Below, one piece after another: positions 9,257-18,207 of a stretch of DNA of 64,000 bases (the stretch's first letter is position 1; every line of letters begins with the position of its first letter). Origin of the DNA: Fontibacter flavus. GTDB lineage: Bacteria; Bacteroidota; Bacteroidia; Cytophagales; Cyclobacteriaceae. The DNA lies in the NCBI RefSeq assembly GCF_042432905.1, contig NZ_JBHLWI010000036.1, positions 1 to 64,000 on the forward strand, written 5' to 3'. The translations under genes and the position numbers were made by a program. The notes under the pieces are model-generated. The model saw nothing but the letters and a program-made list of their open reading frames with translations, ran no database searches and was not told the DNA's origin.

Positions 9257-9427
9257 TTATTTCGCTTTTACAGCATCAATCTTTTTGGCTATTTCTTCAG
9301 CTTCTGCCATTAATTTATCTGCTTCGGTTCTATTGCTATGAGATACCTTATGTGCTTTAGAAAGCAATTCCTTGTAATCTTCCTGGAGTTTTTCCAGCTC
9401 TGATTTTTTCTTAAACAGTCCAAACAT
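9257..9427 (-). CDS. Lacal_2735-family small protein
   Basis: A 56-aa protein that I translated by hand. It begins MFGLFKKKSELEKLQEDY and continues as a highly charged helix ending in AEEIAKKIDAVKAK. The MFGLFKKKSE opening and short helical body match the Lacal_2735 family of small Bacteroidota proteins of unknown function. There is no signal peptide or membrane segment, and it is presumably cytosolic and coiled-coil. The start is the only ATG at the family-conserved position. It has its own terminator; the next gene upstream on the same strand (YwqK-like) ends 45 bp before its start, so co-transcription is possible. Confidence 0.8.
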   Translation of the reverse strand: MFGLFKKKSELEKLQEDYKELLSKAHKVSHSNRTEADKLMAEAEEIAKKIDAVKAK

Positions 9428-9472
9428 GATTTATCTTTTCCTAATAAACAATGTTATGAGGATTCTGTTTGA

Positions 9473-11065
9473 TCAATCAAAAAAATCGAATCGGATTTCA
9501 TTTCGCATTTCATCTTCTTCCGTGACAATTTCATCTGCTTTGAAGTTGATGATTTGTTCGAGTCTTCCCATTAAATTATAATATCTCCAGGCCCCTTCTT
9601 TCTTGCCGTCGACCATATTACCTTCTGAAGCCTTATTCCCATTTTCGTGGAAATAAGTCCATTGCCCCTCCGGTTTTCCTTCCTTATAATTTCCCTCTGA
9701 TTCTTTTTTTCCTGATGTGTAGTAGGTTATTCTTGTTCCATTACCATTTTGCAAAGTTCCTTTTTCCAAGCTTGATTTGCCATCATAGGTGAAATAATCT
9801 CCGACATTCATCAGCCTTCCATTGCTCCAGAATTCTTCTTGGCTGAGTTGTTTATTGTCATAAAACAGGCCCCAAACGCCGTCTTCAAATCCAAGAAAAT
9901 AACTTCCTACAGATTTAAGTTGACCACCGTCATAGTAGTAAAACCATTGACCATTTTCTGATCCTAAAGTGTATTCACCTTCAGCGATGAGAATTCCGAT
10001 CTTATTAAAATATTTCCAAAGGCCGGTTTTGACATCATTCCTATACTCTCCTATGGAGTAGAGGTTCCCTTCAGGGAAAAAACTTCTCCATAATCCGTCT
10101 TTCATGCCATTTTTATACTGTCCGGATACTGAAAGTTTACCGTTCGCATGGTATTCCACGTACTCGCCAATAGGAAGGCCAAGTTCGTAAGTTTTTTTCT
10201 TTGAGAGACTTTTATTTGGAAAGTATTCTTCCCAGGTTCCCACGGGGATATCGTTTTCGTATTTTTCTATTCTGGCAATTCTTCTATTCTCATAAAAGAA
10301 TTTCCATTCCCCTGTTCTATTGCCGTTTTGGTCATAAATTTTTTCTGACTCCACCACCCGTGTTCCTGGAAAGTAAGTTGTCCATTTGCCAATCCTTTTT
10401 CCATTTTTGAATTCTCCCTGTTCTTCAACCAATCTTTCCATGGAGTATCTTGTGAAATTGCCCTCCGGTCTGTTGTTTTTGTAGGTGGTTTCTACAATTA
10501 AAGTTCCGTAGATATCAAATTCCTGATATGCCCCTTCCTGACTGTCCATGTCGTAATTTCTGACCACAGCCTTTTCACCATTGGAATAAAAGGAAATCCA
10601 CGTTCCATGTTTTTTACCATTGACAAATTGTCCTTCTGTTTTTACTTGTCTTGGGTTAAAAAATGAAGGTTGGTTCTCTCGGCCATAATACTCCTTATAA
10701 GGTCCTACTAAGACACTGTCTTTGTAAATTTGCTCTATTTTTAGTGTCCCTGTGTTGTCATATTCTCGGTAAAGACCGCTTGGTACATTGTTTCTGTAAT
10801 CTATTTCCAATCTTTTGTTGCCATTTGGATAGAAAACAGTAGCCAATCCCTCCCTTTTGCCAAGATCGTAGTTAATAGATTGCACTAATTGGCCGGTCTT
10901 GGGATTTTCAAATTTCCACATTCCCTCCATCAGTCCATTATTCATGATTCCGGTCCCAACTAATGTGGAATCGGCATTATAAATGGAAATAATATTTGGA
11001 CGCCCTTGGGCGATAGCTGTGAATGAAATGGATAATAGCAGGAAAAAGCTAAAAATATATTTCAT
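9473..11065 (-). CDS. Exported YwqK/MORN-like repeat protein
   Basis: A 530-aa exported protein: signal peptide MKYIFSFFLLLSISFTAIAQ, then about 18-20 tandem units of roughly 23 residues. The unit resembles the MORN/YwqK repeat (G-x-W-x-x-Y-x-x-N-G-x-x), for example GKRIGKWTTYFPG, GMKDGLWRSFFPEGNLY and GKPEGQWTYFHENGNKASEG. Such proteins are often labelled 'toxin-antitoxin system YwqK family antitoxin' after a Bacillus protein. Here there is no partner toxin and the protein is exported, so I do not infer an antitoxin role. The repeats probably form an extended beta structure that binds a ligand or envelope partner. The C-terminus ends in an acidic tail (EEDEMRNEIRFDFFD). Confidence 0.75.
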   Translation of the reverse strand: MKYIFSFFLLLSISFTAIAQGRPNIISIYNADSTLVGTGIMNNGLMEGMWKFENPKTGQLVQSINYDLGKREGLATVFYPNGNKRLEIDYRNNVPSGLYREYDNTGTLKIEQIYKDSVLVGPYKEYYGRENQPSFFNPRQVKTEGQFVNGKKHGTWISFYSNGEKAVVRNYDMDSQEGAYQEFDIYGTLIVETTYKNNRPEGNFTRYSMERLVEEQGEFKNGKRIGKWTTYFPGTRVVESEKIYDQNGNRTGEWKFFYENRRIARIEKYENDIPVGTWEEYFPNKSLSKKKTYELGLPIGEYVEYHANGKLSVSGQYKNGMKDGLWRSFFPEGNLYSIGEYRNDVKTGLWKYFNKIGILIAEGEYTLGSENGQWFYYYDGGQLKSVGSYFLGFEDGVWGLFYDNKQLSQEEFWSNGRLMNVGDYFTYDGKSSLEKGTLQNGNGTRITYYTSGKKESEGNYKEGKPEGQWTYFHENGNKASEGNMVDGKKEGAWRYYNLMGRLEQIINFKADEIVTEEDEMRNEIRFDFFD

Positions 11066-11126
11066 AAGAGAAATTTCAATGGTTCATATTTCATACGGAA
11101 ACTGCGTACTTCGGTTCTAAATTAGC

Positions 11127-11714
11127 TTAAATATGTGAATTTAGAAAAAATGAAGAATGATATTCCAAGATGCTTTTTACCAAAAGGCTCAACTTTTGCT
11201 TCATGTCATTAATATCTGCTTCCATATCAAGTTTTCTCCATATTTGAATTTGACTTGAATCTTTGATAGTTGATTTAAGATTATTCTGTGTCAGTCGAAA
11301 ACTTGAATGAATTATCTTTCCATAGTCAAAAATTGACTCACCAACTGATAATTGGTAGACTCGGTGTGAGTAGACCCAATCTTCGGGATTGGATAGAATT
11401 ATTTTATTTCCGATGGATATGAAGATAAAAAAGCCTTTACCCCACCAGTTTAAAAGTCTAATGTTGAAACCAGTGTCTTGATTGAAATCCCGAACAATGT
11501 CCAATACTTGATAAGGTAATCCGTCTAATTGGTTTCCCTTGCTGATTTTACTGCCTTTAGATTGAGGAAAGATAGAAACAAGGAAATCCTGAGGGAAATC
11601 ATTGGCGACCTCCGTCAGGATTTGCAGGAGAAGATTGGTCTGCTGATTGAATTTTTTGAAAAAAGGCTCAGCTTCGTTAAAAAAAGACAAATCAAGTTTT
11701 TGGCTTTCTTCCAT
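11127..11714 (-). CDS. Hypothetical protein downstream of fabH
   Basis: I do not recognise this 195-aa protein. It starts MEESQKLDLSFFNEAEPFFK and has no signal peptide or clear membrane helix; a hydrophobic stretch GKGFFIFISIGNKIILSN lies mid-protein. The C-terminal third is helical and charged (ADINDMKQKLSLLVKSILEY). The start at 11714 is chosen because it lies 8 bp after the fabH stop on the same strand; an upstream ATG at 11750 lies inside fabH. The tight spacing implies co-transcription and translational coupling with fabH. A role near fatty-acid or lipid metabolism is only a guess from context. Confidence 0.6.
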   Translation of the reverse strand: MEESQKLDLSFFNEAEPFFKKFNQQTNLLLQILTEVANDFPQDFLVSIFPQSKGSKISKGNQLDGLPYQVLDIVRDFNQDTGFNIRLLNWWGKGFFIFISIGNKIILSNPEDWVYSHRVYQLSVGESIFDYGKIIHSSFRLTQNNLKSTIKDSSQIQIWRKLDMEADINDMKQKLSLLVKSILEYHSSFFLNSHI

Positions 11715-11722
11715 ATGTGGTT

Positions 11723-12721
11723 TTACCAGTTCAAGAGCGCTGATGCCCATGCAAAGCCACTACCGAAAGCAGCCAAGCAGACCAAGTCGCCTTCTTTTAG
11801 TCTTTTCTGTTCCCAAGCTTGACTAAGCGCGATAGGAATGGTTCCGGCTGTGGTATTTCCCAAATACATGATATTGTTGAATACTTTCTCATCGGCCAAG
11901 CCCAATTTTTGTTGGATGTAGTTGCTGATTCTAAGGTTAGCCTGATGGGGGACTAAAAGGTCAATTTCAGATTTATCCTTGCCATTGGCATCCAAGGCCT
12001 CTTGAATCACTTCTGAAAAACGCACTACCGCATGCTTGAATACAGCGTTTCCGTTCATTTTTAAGAAGAAGTCACCTCTATCAATCATTTCAGGTGAGAT
12101 CCTGACTTTTGTGCTGCTACTTGGTGCCAGACAGAATAATTCCTCGGCATACTGGCCTTCGGAGTGTAGGTGAGTGGAAAGAATTCCTGGCTGATCATTT
12201 GCGACAGCTGTCAATACTGCGGCACCTGCTCCATCTGCAAATATGACCGCACTAGATCTACCCTCGTCACTTTTGTCCAATGCTGAAGACTGGATCTCTG
12301 CACCGACAACAAGGATGTTTTTATACATGCCTGTCTTGATAAACTGGTCTGCTACGGAGAGTGCATAGATAAATCCCGAACAGGCATTTCTGACATCTAA
12401 GGCGCCAATATTTCGCATGCCAAGTTCTCTTTGTAGCAGTACGCCATTTCCCGGAAGGAAATAATCCGGTGTGATCGTGGCAAAAACTATGAAATCAATG
12501 TCATTTGCTGTCAATCCTGACCTTTCCAATGCCATTCTGGATGCGGCGGCCGACATGCTTGTGACAGTGTCTTTACCGGGAGAAAACCATCTCCTCTCAT
12601 GAATCCCTGTTCTTTCGACAATCCAATCATTGTTGGTGTTCATGATACTGGATAGGTAATCGTTGGTGATGATATTTTCAGGGACATAATGACCTACACC
12701 TATAATTCTAGATTTTTTCAT
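11723..12721 (-). CDS. fabH: 3-oxoacyl-ACP synthase III (KAS III)
   Basis: A 332-aa thiolase-fold condensing enzyme that joins an acyl-CoA starter to malonyl-ACP. The catalytic triad is visible: Cys114 in DVRNACSGF, His259 in VPHQANLR and Asn289 in YLGNTTAG. The C-terminal GFGSGFAWASALL closing segment is intact. FabH initiates type II fatty-acid synthesis in the cytosol. Bacteroidota often carry several FabH paralogues, some serving secondary metabolites such as aryl polyenes or ladder-type lipids. No ACP or other fab gene is adjacent, so whether this copy is the housekeeping one is uncertain. A small unknown gene follows 8 bp downstream. Confidence 0.88.
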   Translation of the reverse strand: MKKSRIIGVGHYVPENIITNDYLSSIMNTNNDWIVERTGIHERRWFSPGKDTVTSMSAAASRMALERSGLTANDIDFIVFATITPDYFLPGNGVLLQRELGMRNIGALDVRNACSGFIYALSVADQFIKTGMYKNILVVGAEIQSSALDKSDEGRSSAVIFADGAGAAVLTAVANDQPGILSTHLHSEGQYAEELFCLAPSSSTKVRISPEMIDRGDFFLKMNGNAVFKHAVVRFSEVIQEALDANGKDKSEIDLLVPHQANLRISNYIQQKLGLADEKVFNNIMYLGNTTAGTIPIALSQAWEQKRLKEGDLVCLAAFGSGFAWASALLNW

Positions 12722-12856
12722 GGATTTCCAGTTATATTGGGTTAGCTGATCAATAAGTTCAGCAAATTGTTATGCATTGCATACAAATATCCCATTTCAT
12801 TTTTGTTTTACAAAAACAAATAAATGGAATGAATTTGGTTTCATTTTAGGTAAATA

Positions 12857-13756
12857 TCAGAGACGGCCCTCGCTTTTAAGTTTCCAATAACGGTAAAGTC
12901 CTGCCACAGACATCCAGCTCGGATTGGCATATTCATATATTTGGATCAGCTCTTCGTTGCATCCTTCTTTCGCTAGCTGATTGTGTGTGTAATCCATGAA
13001 TTTCGGGATTACCTCTTTGTGATCAACACTTTCTTCAAAAAAAGGTTTGATCCACATCGCCCAATCATTCAAAATATATGAGAGGGAATCAAGGTGCCAG
13101 TCTATGGCATTGACTACCCCAAAATGGGTCAGATAAAGTGCGCTTGGCTGCTCTGCTTTGAGGATAGCAATGGAATTTTTCCAAGCTTCAAGATCAATAT
13201 CAGGTGGAGGGCAAGGTGGGACCACTGGTCCATGCTCGATTTTCACTCCTGCAATATCTCCCGTAAAGATGATGTCGTTGTATTTCCAGGCGATATGATG
13301 GCTGGCATGACCGGGAGTATGGAGGGCTTTTATGGTAACATCTCCAAAAATCAGGGGTTCTTCATGGGAAACACTAAATATTTGAGAAGGGTCAATTGGC
13401 CTCATTTTTCCCCAAAGTCTGTCCATATCATTTCCATAAATCTGGGCGGCTGAATTCCAAAGTTTTTCTGGACTTGCTAAGTGTGGAGCTCCGATAGGGT
13501 GGACATAAATAGAAGCACCTAATTCTGCAAATTTCCATGCCGCACCTGCATGGTCAAAGTGAATATGGGTAAGGAGTATATGTTTGATGTCCTCAACTTG
13601 GAAACCGAGTGTGTTGATACCTTTCTTTAATTGTTCGAATGTGCTTTCTGGTCCGGTTTCAATGAGAATTGGACCTATAGAAGTTTCAATCAAAAAGCTG
13701 GCGATGGCTTCCTGGGTGTCAAGAAAATTCAAATCGATGATGTGTATATTTTCCAT
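12857..13756 (-). CDS. MBL-fold metallo-hydrolase
   Basis: A 299-aa metallo-beta-lactamase-fold protein. The signature HIHFDH (residues 64-69), HTPGHASHH and the later FTGDIAG aspartate and LTHFG histidine make up the usual two-metal site, so it is probably an active hydrolase. The substrate is unknown; the architecture resembles glyoxalase II-like or lactonase-like members more than RNase Z or DNA-processing types. It overlaps the upstream yedK gene by one base (TAATG), so the two are translationally coupled. No signal peptide; cytosolic. Confidence 0.8.
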   Translation of the reverse strand: MENIHIIDLNFLDTQEAIASFLIETSIGPILIETGPESTFEQLKKGINTLGFQVEDIKHILLTHIHFDHAGAAWKFAELGASIYVHPIGAPHLASPEKLWNSAAQIYGNDMDRLWGKMRPIDPSQIFSVSHEEPLIFGDVTIKALHTPGHASHHIAWKYNDIIFTGDIAGVKIEHGPVVPPCPPPDIDLEAWKNSIAILKAEQPSALYLTHFGVVNAIDWHLDSLSYILNDWAMWIKPFFEESVDHKEVIPKFMDYTHNQLAKEGCNEELIQIYEYANPSWMSVAGLYRYWKLKSEGRL

Positions 13757-14454
13757 TATCCAAAAAGGGTATAATTACCAAATTGGTCCATAGGAGAGGT
13801 TTTTCTGATAATTGCAGGATTATCGTTATGAACACTGTTGACCAATGGTGAAACAGTATAGCTGAGCATTTCATCGCCAGGAAAAGTTTTAAGCATTTTT
13901 AATAGCTCTTCCTCAGTGCTGTATTTGTCCAGCCATTTTTTTTCATCTTCTTTTTTCAAGATAACAGGCATCCGGTCATGCACCTCTGATACCAAGGGAT
14001 TTGGGCTGGTTGTCAAGATTAGAAATGTATGGTTACTTTCTCCAAATTCGTCTTCAAATTCTTCCCATATGCCGGCAAAAGAAAAAGCCTGTTCATCCGC
14101 CATGGTAAACCGATAGGGTATTTTGGTTTTTTTTCCGAGTTTTTTCCATTCGAAGAATCCATCAGCTGGGACAAGGCATCTTCTGGTGTTGAAAGACTGT
14201 TTGAAAGAGATTTTTTCATTAACGGTCTCTGCTTTGGCATTGATGAATTTTTGGGAAACAGGTTTGTTTTTAGCAAAACCTGGTGTAATGCCCCAATAGA
14301 AAAAAGAAAATCCTTTGGGGCTGTCCGATGTGATGACAGGAACGAGTTGGGTTGGGGAGATATTAAACCTGGGTTTGAAGTCAGCAAGCATTTCAGCCTG
14401 AAATCTTTCTTCTAATTGTATTTTACTTTTGTTAAGGGAATATCTGCCGCACAT
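13756..14454 (-). CDS. yedK: SOS-response-associated peptidase, YedK/HMCES family
   Basis: A 232-aa SRAP-domain protein. The mature N-terminal catalytic cysteine is Cys2 of MCGRYSLNKSK. Other conserved elements are RFNISPTQLVPVI, FINAKAET, RRCLVPADGFFEWKK and HDRMPVIL. Proteins of this family crosslink through Cys2 to abasic sites in single-stranded DNA and protect them from error-prone processing. Its stop codon overlaps the start of the MBL-fold gene by one base, and yheT lies 20 bp upstream, so yheT-yedK-MBL probably form one operon. Whether it is damage-inducible cannot be read from the sequence. Confidence 0.9.
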   Translation of the reverse strand: MCGRYSLNKSKIQLEERFQAEMLADFKPRFNISPTQLVPVITSDSPKGFSFFYWGITPGFAKNKPVSQKFINAKAETVNEKISFKQSFNTRRCLVPADGFFEWKKLGKKTKIPYRFTMADEQAFSFAGIWEEFEDEFGESNHTFLILTTSPNPLVSEVHDRMPVILKKEDEKKWLDKYSTEEELLKMLKTFPGDEMLSYTVSPLVNSVHNDNPAIIRKTSPMDQFGNYTLFG

Positions 14455-14474
14455 AATATTGCTTTTTTGGAAAA

Positions 14475-15434
14475 TTACTGATTGCCAGTGATAAATTCAA
14501 ATGCCCTTTTTTCAGACCAATAAATATCTTCCTTTTTTCTTGGGCTAAATCCCACATGTCCCCCATATTTCGGGAATTCCATCCAAACATGATCAAGCTT
14601 TCTGGCAAGGTTGACAGGGAAACATCTCTCACTCAAAAAGGGGTCATTCTGAGCATTCAGGATCAAGGCAGGAACTTCAATGTTTTCCAGAAAATAAAGG
14701 GATGAGTTTTGTTCGTAATAATCATGGGCATCATCAAAACCATGCAAAGGACCGGTATAATGGTCATCAAAATCCTGGAGTGTTTTGATTTTCCTCAAAA
14801 TACCTGTGGGGATTTCTTTTGGAAATTTAAGCGCTTTTTTGAGGACCTTTTCTCTTAAGGTTTTGAGAAACCTTTTGGCATAAATGATATTCTCTCCCGT
14901 TGATATTTTCACGCTGGAACTTTCAAGGTGTAGGGGAACTGAAATGGCTACTCCTTTTTTGATTTTTTGACTTCTGTCTCTATCCTCGCCTAAATACTTT
15001 AAGGTGAGATTGCCCCCGAGACTGAAACCGACCAGATAGATACTGTCATAGTTTTGGGAAGCATACTTGACCACAGTGTCAAGGTCATAGGTGGCCCCTG
15101 AGTGATAGAAGATTGGCCTGTTGTTCAATTCCTCACTGCAGCCCCTAAAATTCCAATTGAGTACATCAAATCCATTGGTAAAGAATTGTCTCGCCATGCC
15201 TTTCATGTAAGGACGTTGGCTGTTTCCCTCCAGGCCATGGCTGATGATCACCAGACTTTCGGATCCATTTCTTAGCCAATCAAGGTCTAAAAAATCCTCA
15301 TCAGGAGTGCTAATTCTTTCTCTTTCAAAAGGTAATGGTGGTGTTGCCCGGAAAAGGCTGGGAACAATTGTTTGCAAGTGACCGTTAAAAAGCCACTTAG
15401 GGTAATCGTAATCTGTGTTTTTGGTAAGAGGCAT
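14475..15434 (-). CDS. YheT-family alpha/beta hydrolase
   Basis: A 319-aa alpha/beta-hydrolase of the YheT/EMB8 family. The opening WLFNGHLQTIVPSLFR is characteristic of the family. The oxyanion region ISHGLEGNSQRPYMKGMA and the nucleophile elbow LVGFSLGGN (Ser) are intact. The acid is probably in NAQNDPFL and the histidine in GGHVGFSP. Members hydrolyse small esters or lipids, but physiological substrates are largely unknown. No signal peptide; cytosolic. First gene of a probable operon with yedK and the MBL-fold gene. Confidence 0.85.
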   Translation of the reverse strand: MPLTKNTDYDYPKWLFNGHLQTIVPSLFRATPPLPFERERISTPDEDFLDLDWLRNGSESLVIISHGLEGNSQRPYMKGMARQFFTNGFDVLNWNFRGCSEELNNRPIFYHSGATYDLDTVVKYASQNYDSIYLVGFSLGGNLTLKYLGEDRDRSQKIKKGVAISVPLHLESSSVKISTGENIIYAKRFLKTLREKVLKKALKFPKEIPTGILRKIKTLQDFDDHYTGPLHGFDDAHDYYEQNSSLYFLENIEVPALILNAQNDPFLSERCFPVNLARKLDHVWMEFPKYGGHVGFSPRKKEDIYWSEKRAFEFITGNQ

Positions 15435-15557
15435 TTTGAAACAAAACCAATTGTTTATCGCTTTATAAACCTGAAAATACTACTATTAAATTTGAATAAA
15501 GACATTTTAACAACTATTTTTGGACTCCTTAAAATTTGACTAGGATAATATAAGCAT

Positions 15558-17219
15558 ATGGCCGAAATAATAAGAATGCCGAAAATGAGCGATACCATGG
15601 AAGAAGGGGTGATCGCAGCGTGGTTAAAGAAAGTAGGAGATGTCGTAAAACCTGGGGATATACTTGCTGAAGTAGAGACCGATAAGGCTACCATGGAACT
15701 GGAGTCTTATGAAGAAGGTGTATTGCTGTACATCGGTGTGGAAGAAAAGGACGCTGTGCCTGTCAATGGAGTGATTGCCATCATAGGTGAAAAAGGTGAG
15801 AATATAGATGCTTTGCTGAAAGATATCAAGAGCGGAGGAGCTGCTGAAGCAAAGTCAGAAAATAAAAAAGAAGCTTCAAAAGTGGAGGAACAACCAACTG
15901 TTAAAAAGCAAGAGGCAACTGAAACCATTGATGTATCAGGTATCAACGCTACTGTCATCACCATGCCCAAAATGAGTGATACCATGACAGAGGGTACGAT
16001 CGCAACTTGGTTGAAGAAAGTTGGCGATCAAGTTAAATCAGGAGATATTATTGCAGAGGTGGAGACTGATAAGGCTACCATGGAGCTTGAATCTTATGAG
16101 GATGGTACATTGCTTTATATAGGAATAGAAGCGGGAGATGCTGTTCCTGTAGATGGCGTGATTGCTATCATTGGAGAAAAAGGAGCTGATTACGAGAAAC
16201 TATTAAAGGCACATAAAGCCAACCAAGGTGCAGCTGAGGCACCTGCTTCGGAAGAGCAAAAAGAAGAGAAAGCACCTGAAGTGAAGAAAGAAGAAGCACC
16301 AGTGGCACAGAGCTCTGCACCAGCTACTAGCAGTTCTTCTTCTGATGGTGGCAGGGTGAAAGCTTCTCCCTTGGCGAAGAAAATGGCTTCTGAAAAGGGC
16401 GTTGATATTTCCTTGGTAAAAGGTACCGGCGAAGGTGGTAGAATTGTCAAAAGAGACGTTGAAAACTTCAATCCAGCTGTGGCACAGGCAGCAGCAGCGC
16501 CGACCGCTATGGCGACAAGTGCACCGGCAGTGGGTCAGGAGTCCTTCAAGGAAGAGAAAGTTTCGCAAATGCGTAAGGTGATTGCGAAGAGACTGGCAGA
16601 AAGTAAGTTCACAGCCCCTCACTTCTACCTGACCATGGAGATCAACATGGATAAGGCCATTGAAGCCAGAAAGAGCATGAATGAAATTTCTCCAGTGAAG
16701 ATTTCCTTCAATGATATGGTGATCAAAGCAGCAGCTGCAGCATTGAGACAGCATCCAAAGGTGAATTCTTCTTGGTTGGGAGATAAAATCAGGTACAATG
16801 ACCATATCCATATCGGTATGGCAGTAGCAGTTGAAGAAGGATTGCTTGTTCCTGTGATTCGCTTTGCAGACAGCAAATCATTGTCTCAGATTTCCAATGA
16901 AGCCAAAACTTTAGGAGGAAAAGCCAAAAACAAAAAACTTCAGCCGAAGGATTGGGAAGGCAATACGTTTACCATTTCCAACTTAGGTATGTTTGGTATC
17001 GATGAGTTTACAGCTATCATCAATCCACCTGATGCTTGTATCTTGGCAGTAGGTGGTATCAAAGAAACCGTCATTGTCAAAAATGGACAGATGCAGGTAG
17101 GGAATGTGATGAAGGTGACCTTGTCATGCGATCACAGGGTTGTGGATGGTGCAGTAGGTTCCGCATTCCTTCTGACATTAAAAGGACTGTTGGAAGATCC
17201 GGTGAGAATTTTGATCTAA
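15558..17219 (+). CDS. pdhC: Pyruvate dehydrogenase E2, dihydrolipoamide acetyltransferase
   Basis: A 553-aa E2 component that carries acetyl groups on lipoyl arms and transfers them to CoA. Two N-terminal lipoyl domains are visible, each with the lipoylation site VETDKATMELESYE (about residues 37-50 and 172-185). Each is followed by an Ala/Glu/Lys-rich linker. A peripheral subunit-binding domain (RVKASPLAKKMASEKGVD) comes next, then the C-terminal catalytic domain ending with LSCDHRVVDGAVG, where the histidine and aspartate are catalytic. The two lipoyl segments are near copies of each other, so a recent internal duplication or gene conversion is plausible. E1 and E3 genes are not in the window. 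Confidence 0.92.
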   Translation: MAEIIRMPKMSDTMEEGVIAAWLKKVGDVVKPGDILAEVETDKATMELESYEEGVLLYIGVEEKDAVPVNGVIAIIGEKGENIDALLKDIKSGGAAEAKSENKKEASKVEEQPTVKKQEATETIDVSGINATVITMPKMSDTMTEGTIATWLKKVGDQVKSGDIIAEVETDKATMELESYEDGTLLYIGIEAGDAVPVDGVIAIIGEKGADYEKLLKAHKANQGAAEAPASEEQKEEKAPEVKKEEAPVAQSSAPATSSSSSDGGRVKASPLAKKMASEKGVDISLVKGTGEGGRIVKRDVENFNPAVAQAAAAPTAMATSAPAVGQESFKEEKVSQMRKVIAKRLAESKFTAPHFYLTMEINMDKAIEARKSMNEISPVKISFNDMVIKAAAAALRQHPKVNSSWLGDKIRYNDHIHIGMAVAVEEGLLVPVIRFADSKSLSQISNEAKTLGGKAKNKKLQPKDWEGNTFTISNLGMFGIDEFTAIINPPDACILAVGGIKETVIVKNGQMQVGNVMKVTLSCDHRVVDGAVGSAFLLTLKGLLEDPVRILI

Positions 17220-17238
17220 AACAAAAACGAAATATGCC

Positions 17239-17270
17239 AAAAAGTCCTGATTTGTCAGGACTTTTTGTTT
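17239..17270 (+). terminator. Terminator downstream of pdhC
   Basis: A perfect 12-bp stem (aaaaagtcctga with tcaggacttttt) and a tttg loop, followed by gtttt. It begins 19 bp after the pdhC stop codon. Confidence 0.85.
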
Positions 17271-17288
17271 TTAGTATGGTTATTGAAA

Positions 17289-17420
17289 TGAGAATTGATA
17301 TTATAAGATATTGGGATATTAGCTCTGCTTCCACTTGGAGCCGGTTTCTTTATTTTCACATAAGCCCCGAATATCGCGAAGCCAATATCCAATATCGCGT
17401 AGCAAATATCATTTTCAATA
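17289..17420. repeat. Intergenic ATATT-word repeat
   Basis: The pdhC-hslV gap holds two direct copies of a 20-bp word, aatatcgcgaagccaatatc and aatatcgcgtagcaaatatc (about 17371-17410). An imperfect inverted partner, gatattgggatattagct, begins near 17305. No ORF or RNA family is recognisable. It looks like a member of a dispersed intergenic repeat family, which would need genome-wide comparison to confirm. Confidence 0.45.
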
Positions 17421-17487
17421 GATTTCAAAAAGTATATTTCATCTAAAATCTTGAATCTTTTGCCTTAAAATTTAAGTCTTAAAAAAA

Positions 17488-18030
17488 ATGGAGAAAATAA
17501 AATCAACTACCGTCGTAGCCATCAAACACAATGGTGAAGTAGTCATAGGAGCAGATGGTCAGGCCACACTGGGCAATACGGTAGCCAAGAGTACGGTAAA
17601 TAAAATTAGGAGATTACAAGGAGGAAAGATTGTTTCCGGATTTGCAGGGTCCACAGCTGATGCCTTTACCTTATTGGAGAAATTCGAAGAAAAGTTGGGT
17701 GCTTATGGCAATAATATGAAACGTGCTGCGGTGGAACTGGCAAAGGAATGGAGAATGGACAGGATGCTGTCTAAGTTGGAAGCTATGATGATTGTTGCAG
17801 ATAGTCAGGATATTCTGATCATTTCCGGCACAGGAGATGTGATTGAGCCTGATATGGAGATTGCCACAATCGGATCTGGAAGTATGTACGCACAATCTGC
17901 AGCCCGTGCCCTAAAAAAATTTGCCCCTCAGCTCACTGCTGAAGAAATGGTCCGAGAGAGTTTGGGAATTGCCGCTGATGTCTGTATCTATACCAACCAT
18001 AATTTGGTGGTGGAGAAGGTTGTTAAATAG
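17488..18030 (+). CDS. hslV: ATP-dependent protease peptidase subunit HslV
   Basis: A 180-aa N-terminal-nucleophile hydrolase, the proteolytic core of the HslUV protease. After processing of MEKIKS, the catalytic Thr (TTVVAIKHNGEVVIGADGQ) becomes the N-terminus. The characteristic KSTVNKIRRLQGGKIVSGFAGSTADAFTLLEKFE segment and the C-terminal ESLGIAADVCIYTNHN are present. It forms a double hexamer gated by the ATPase HslU. In many bacteria hslU follows directly, but here the next gene is an unrelated DUF4349 lipoprotein on the opposite strand, so hslU must lie elsewhere. Confidence 0.93.
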   Translation: MEKIKSTTVVAIKHNGEVVIGADGQATLGNTVAKSTVNKIRRLQGGKIVSGFAGSTADAFTLLEKFEEKLGAYGNNMKRAAVELAKEWRMDRMLSKLEAMMIVADSQDILIISGTGDVIEPDMEIATIGSGSMYAQSAARALKKFAPQLTAEEMVRESLGIAADVCIYTNHNLVVEKVVK

Positions 18031-18079
18031 GTTTTTTCAGGCTTCTTACTACAATTGATATATCTCCAGTGTCTATTAA

Positions 18080-18118
18080 AACAAGGAAAGTGTTTCAACT
18101 TAAAAGACTTTCCTTGTT
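18080..18118. terminator. Hairpin between hslV and the DUF4349 gene
   Basis: A perfect 12-bp inverted repeat (aacaaggaaagt with actttccttgtt) with a 15-nt loop between two convergent genes. The minus-strand copy is followed by tttaat, the plus-strand copy by no T tract. It could terminate either transcript, weakly. Confidence 0.4.
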
Positions 18119-18207
18119 GCCCTAAATTCCATTTATTTAAAATGTATAGAGGGGCCGAATTTACTTTTACCCTGCTTGACCCAAACGGGAATCAATGCAA
18201 TTTTCTC

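Noticed and set aside
9473..11065. Toxin-antitoxin antitoxin YwqK
   Set aside because: The protein is exported, has about 20 repeats and no toxin partner; the label comes from a distant Bacillus homologue.
12722..12856. Regulatory hairpin between fabH and the MBL-fold gene (ttttgttt with aaaacaaa)
   Set aside because: Very AT-rich with imperfect arms; not clearly better than chance.
17488..18030. hslV as part of an hslVU operon
   Set aside because: No hslU is adjacent; the next gene is convergent and unrelated.
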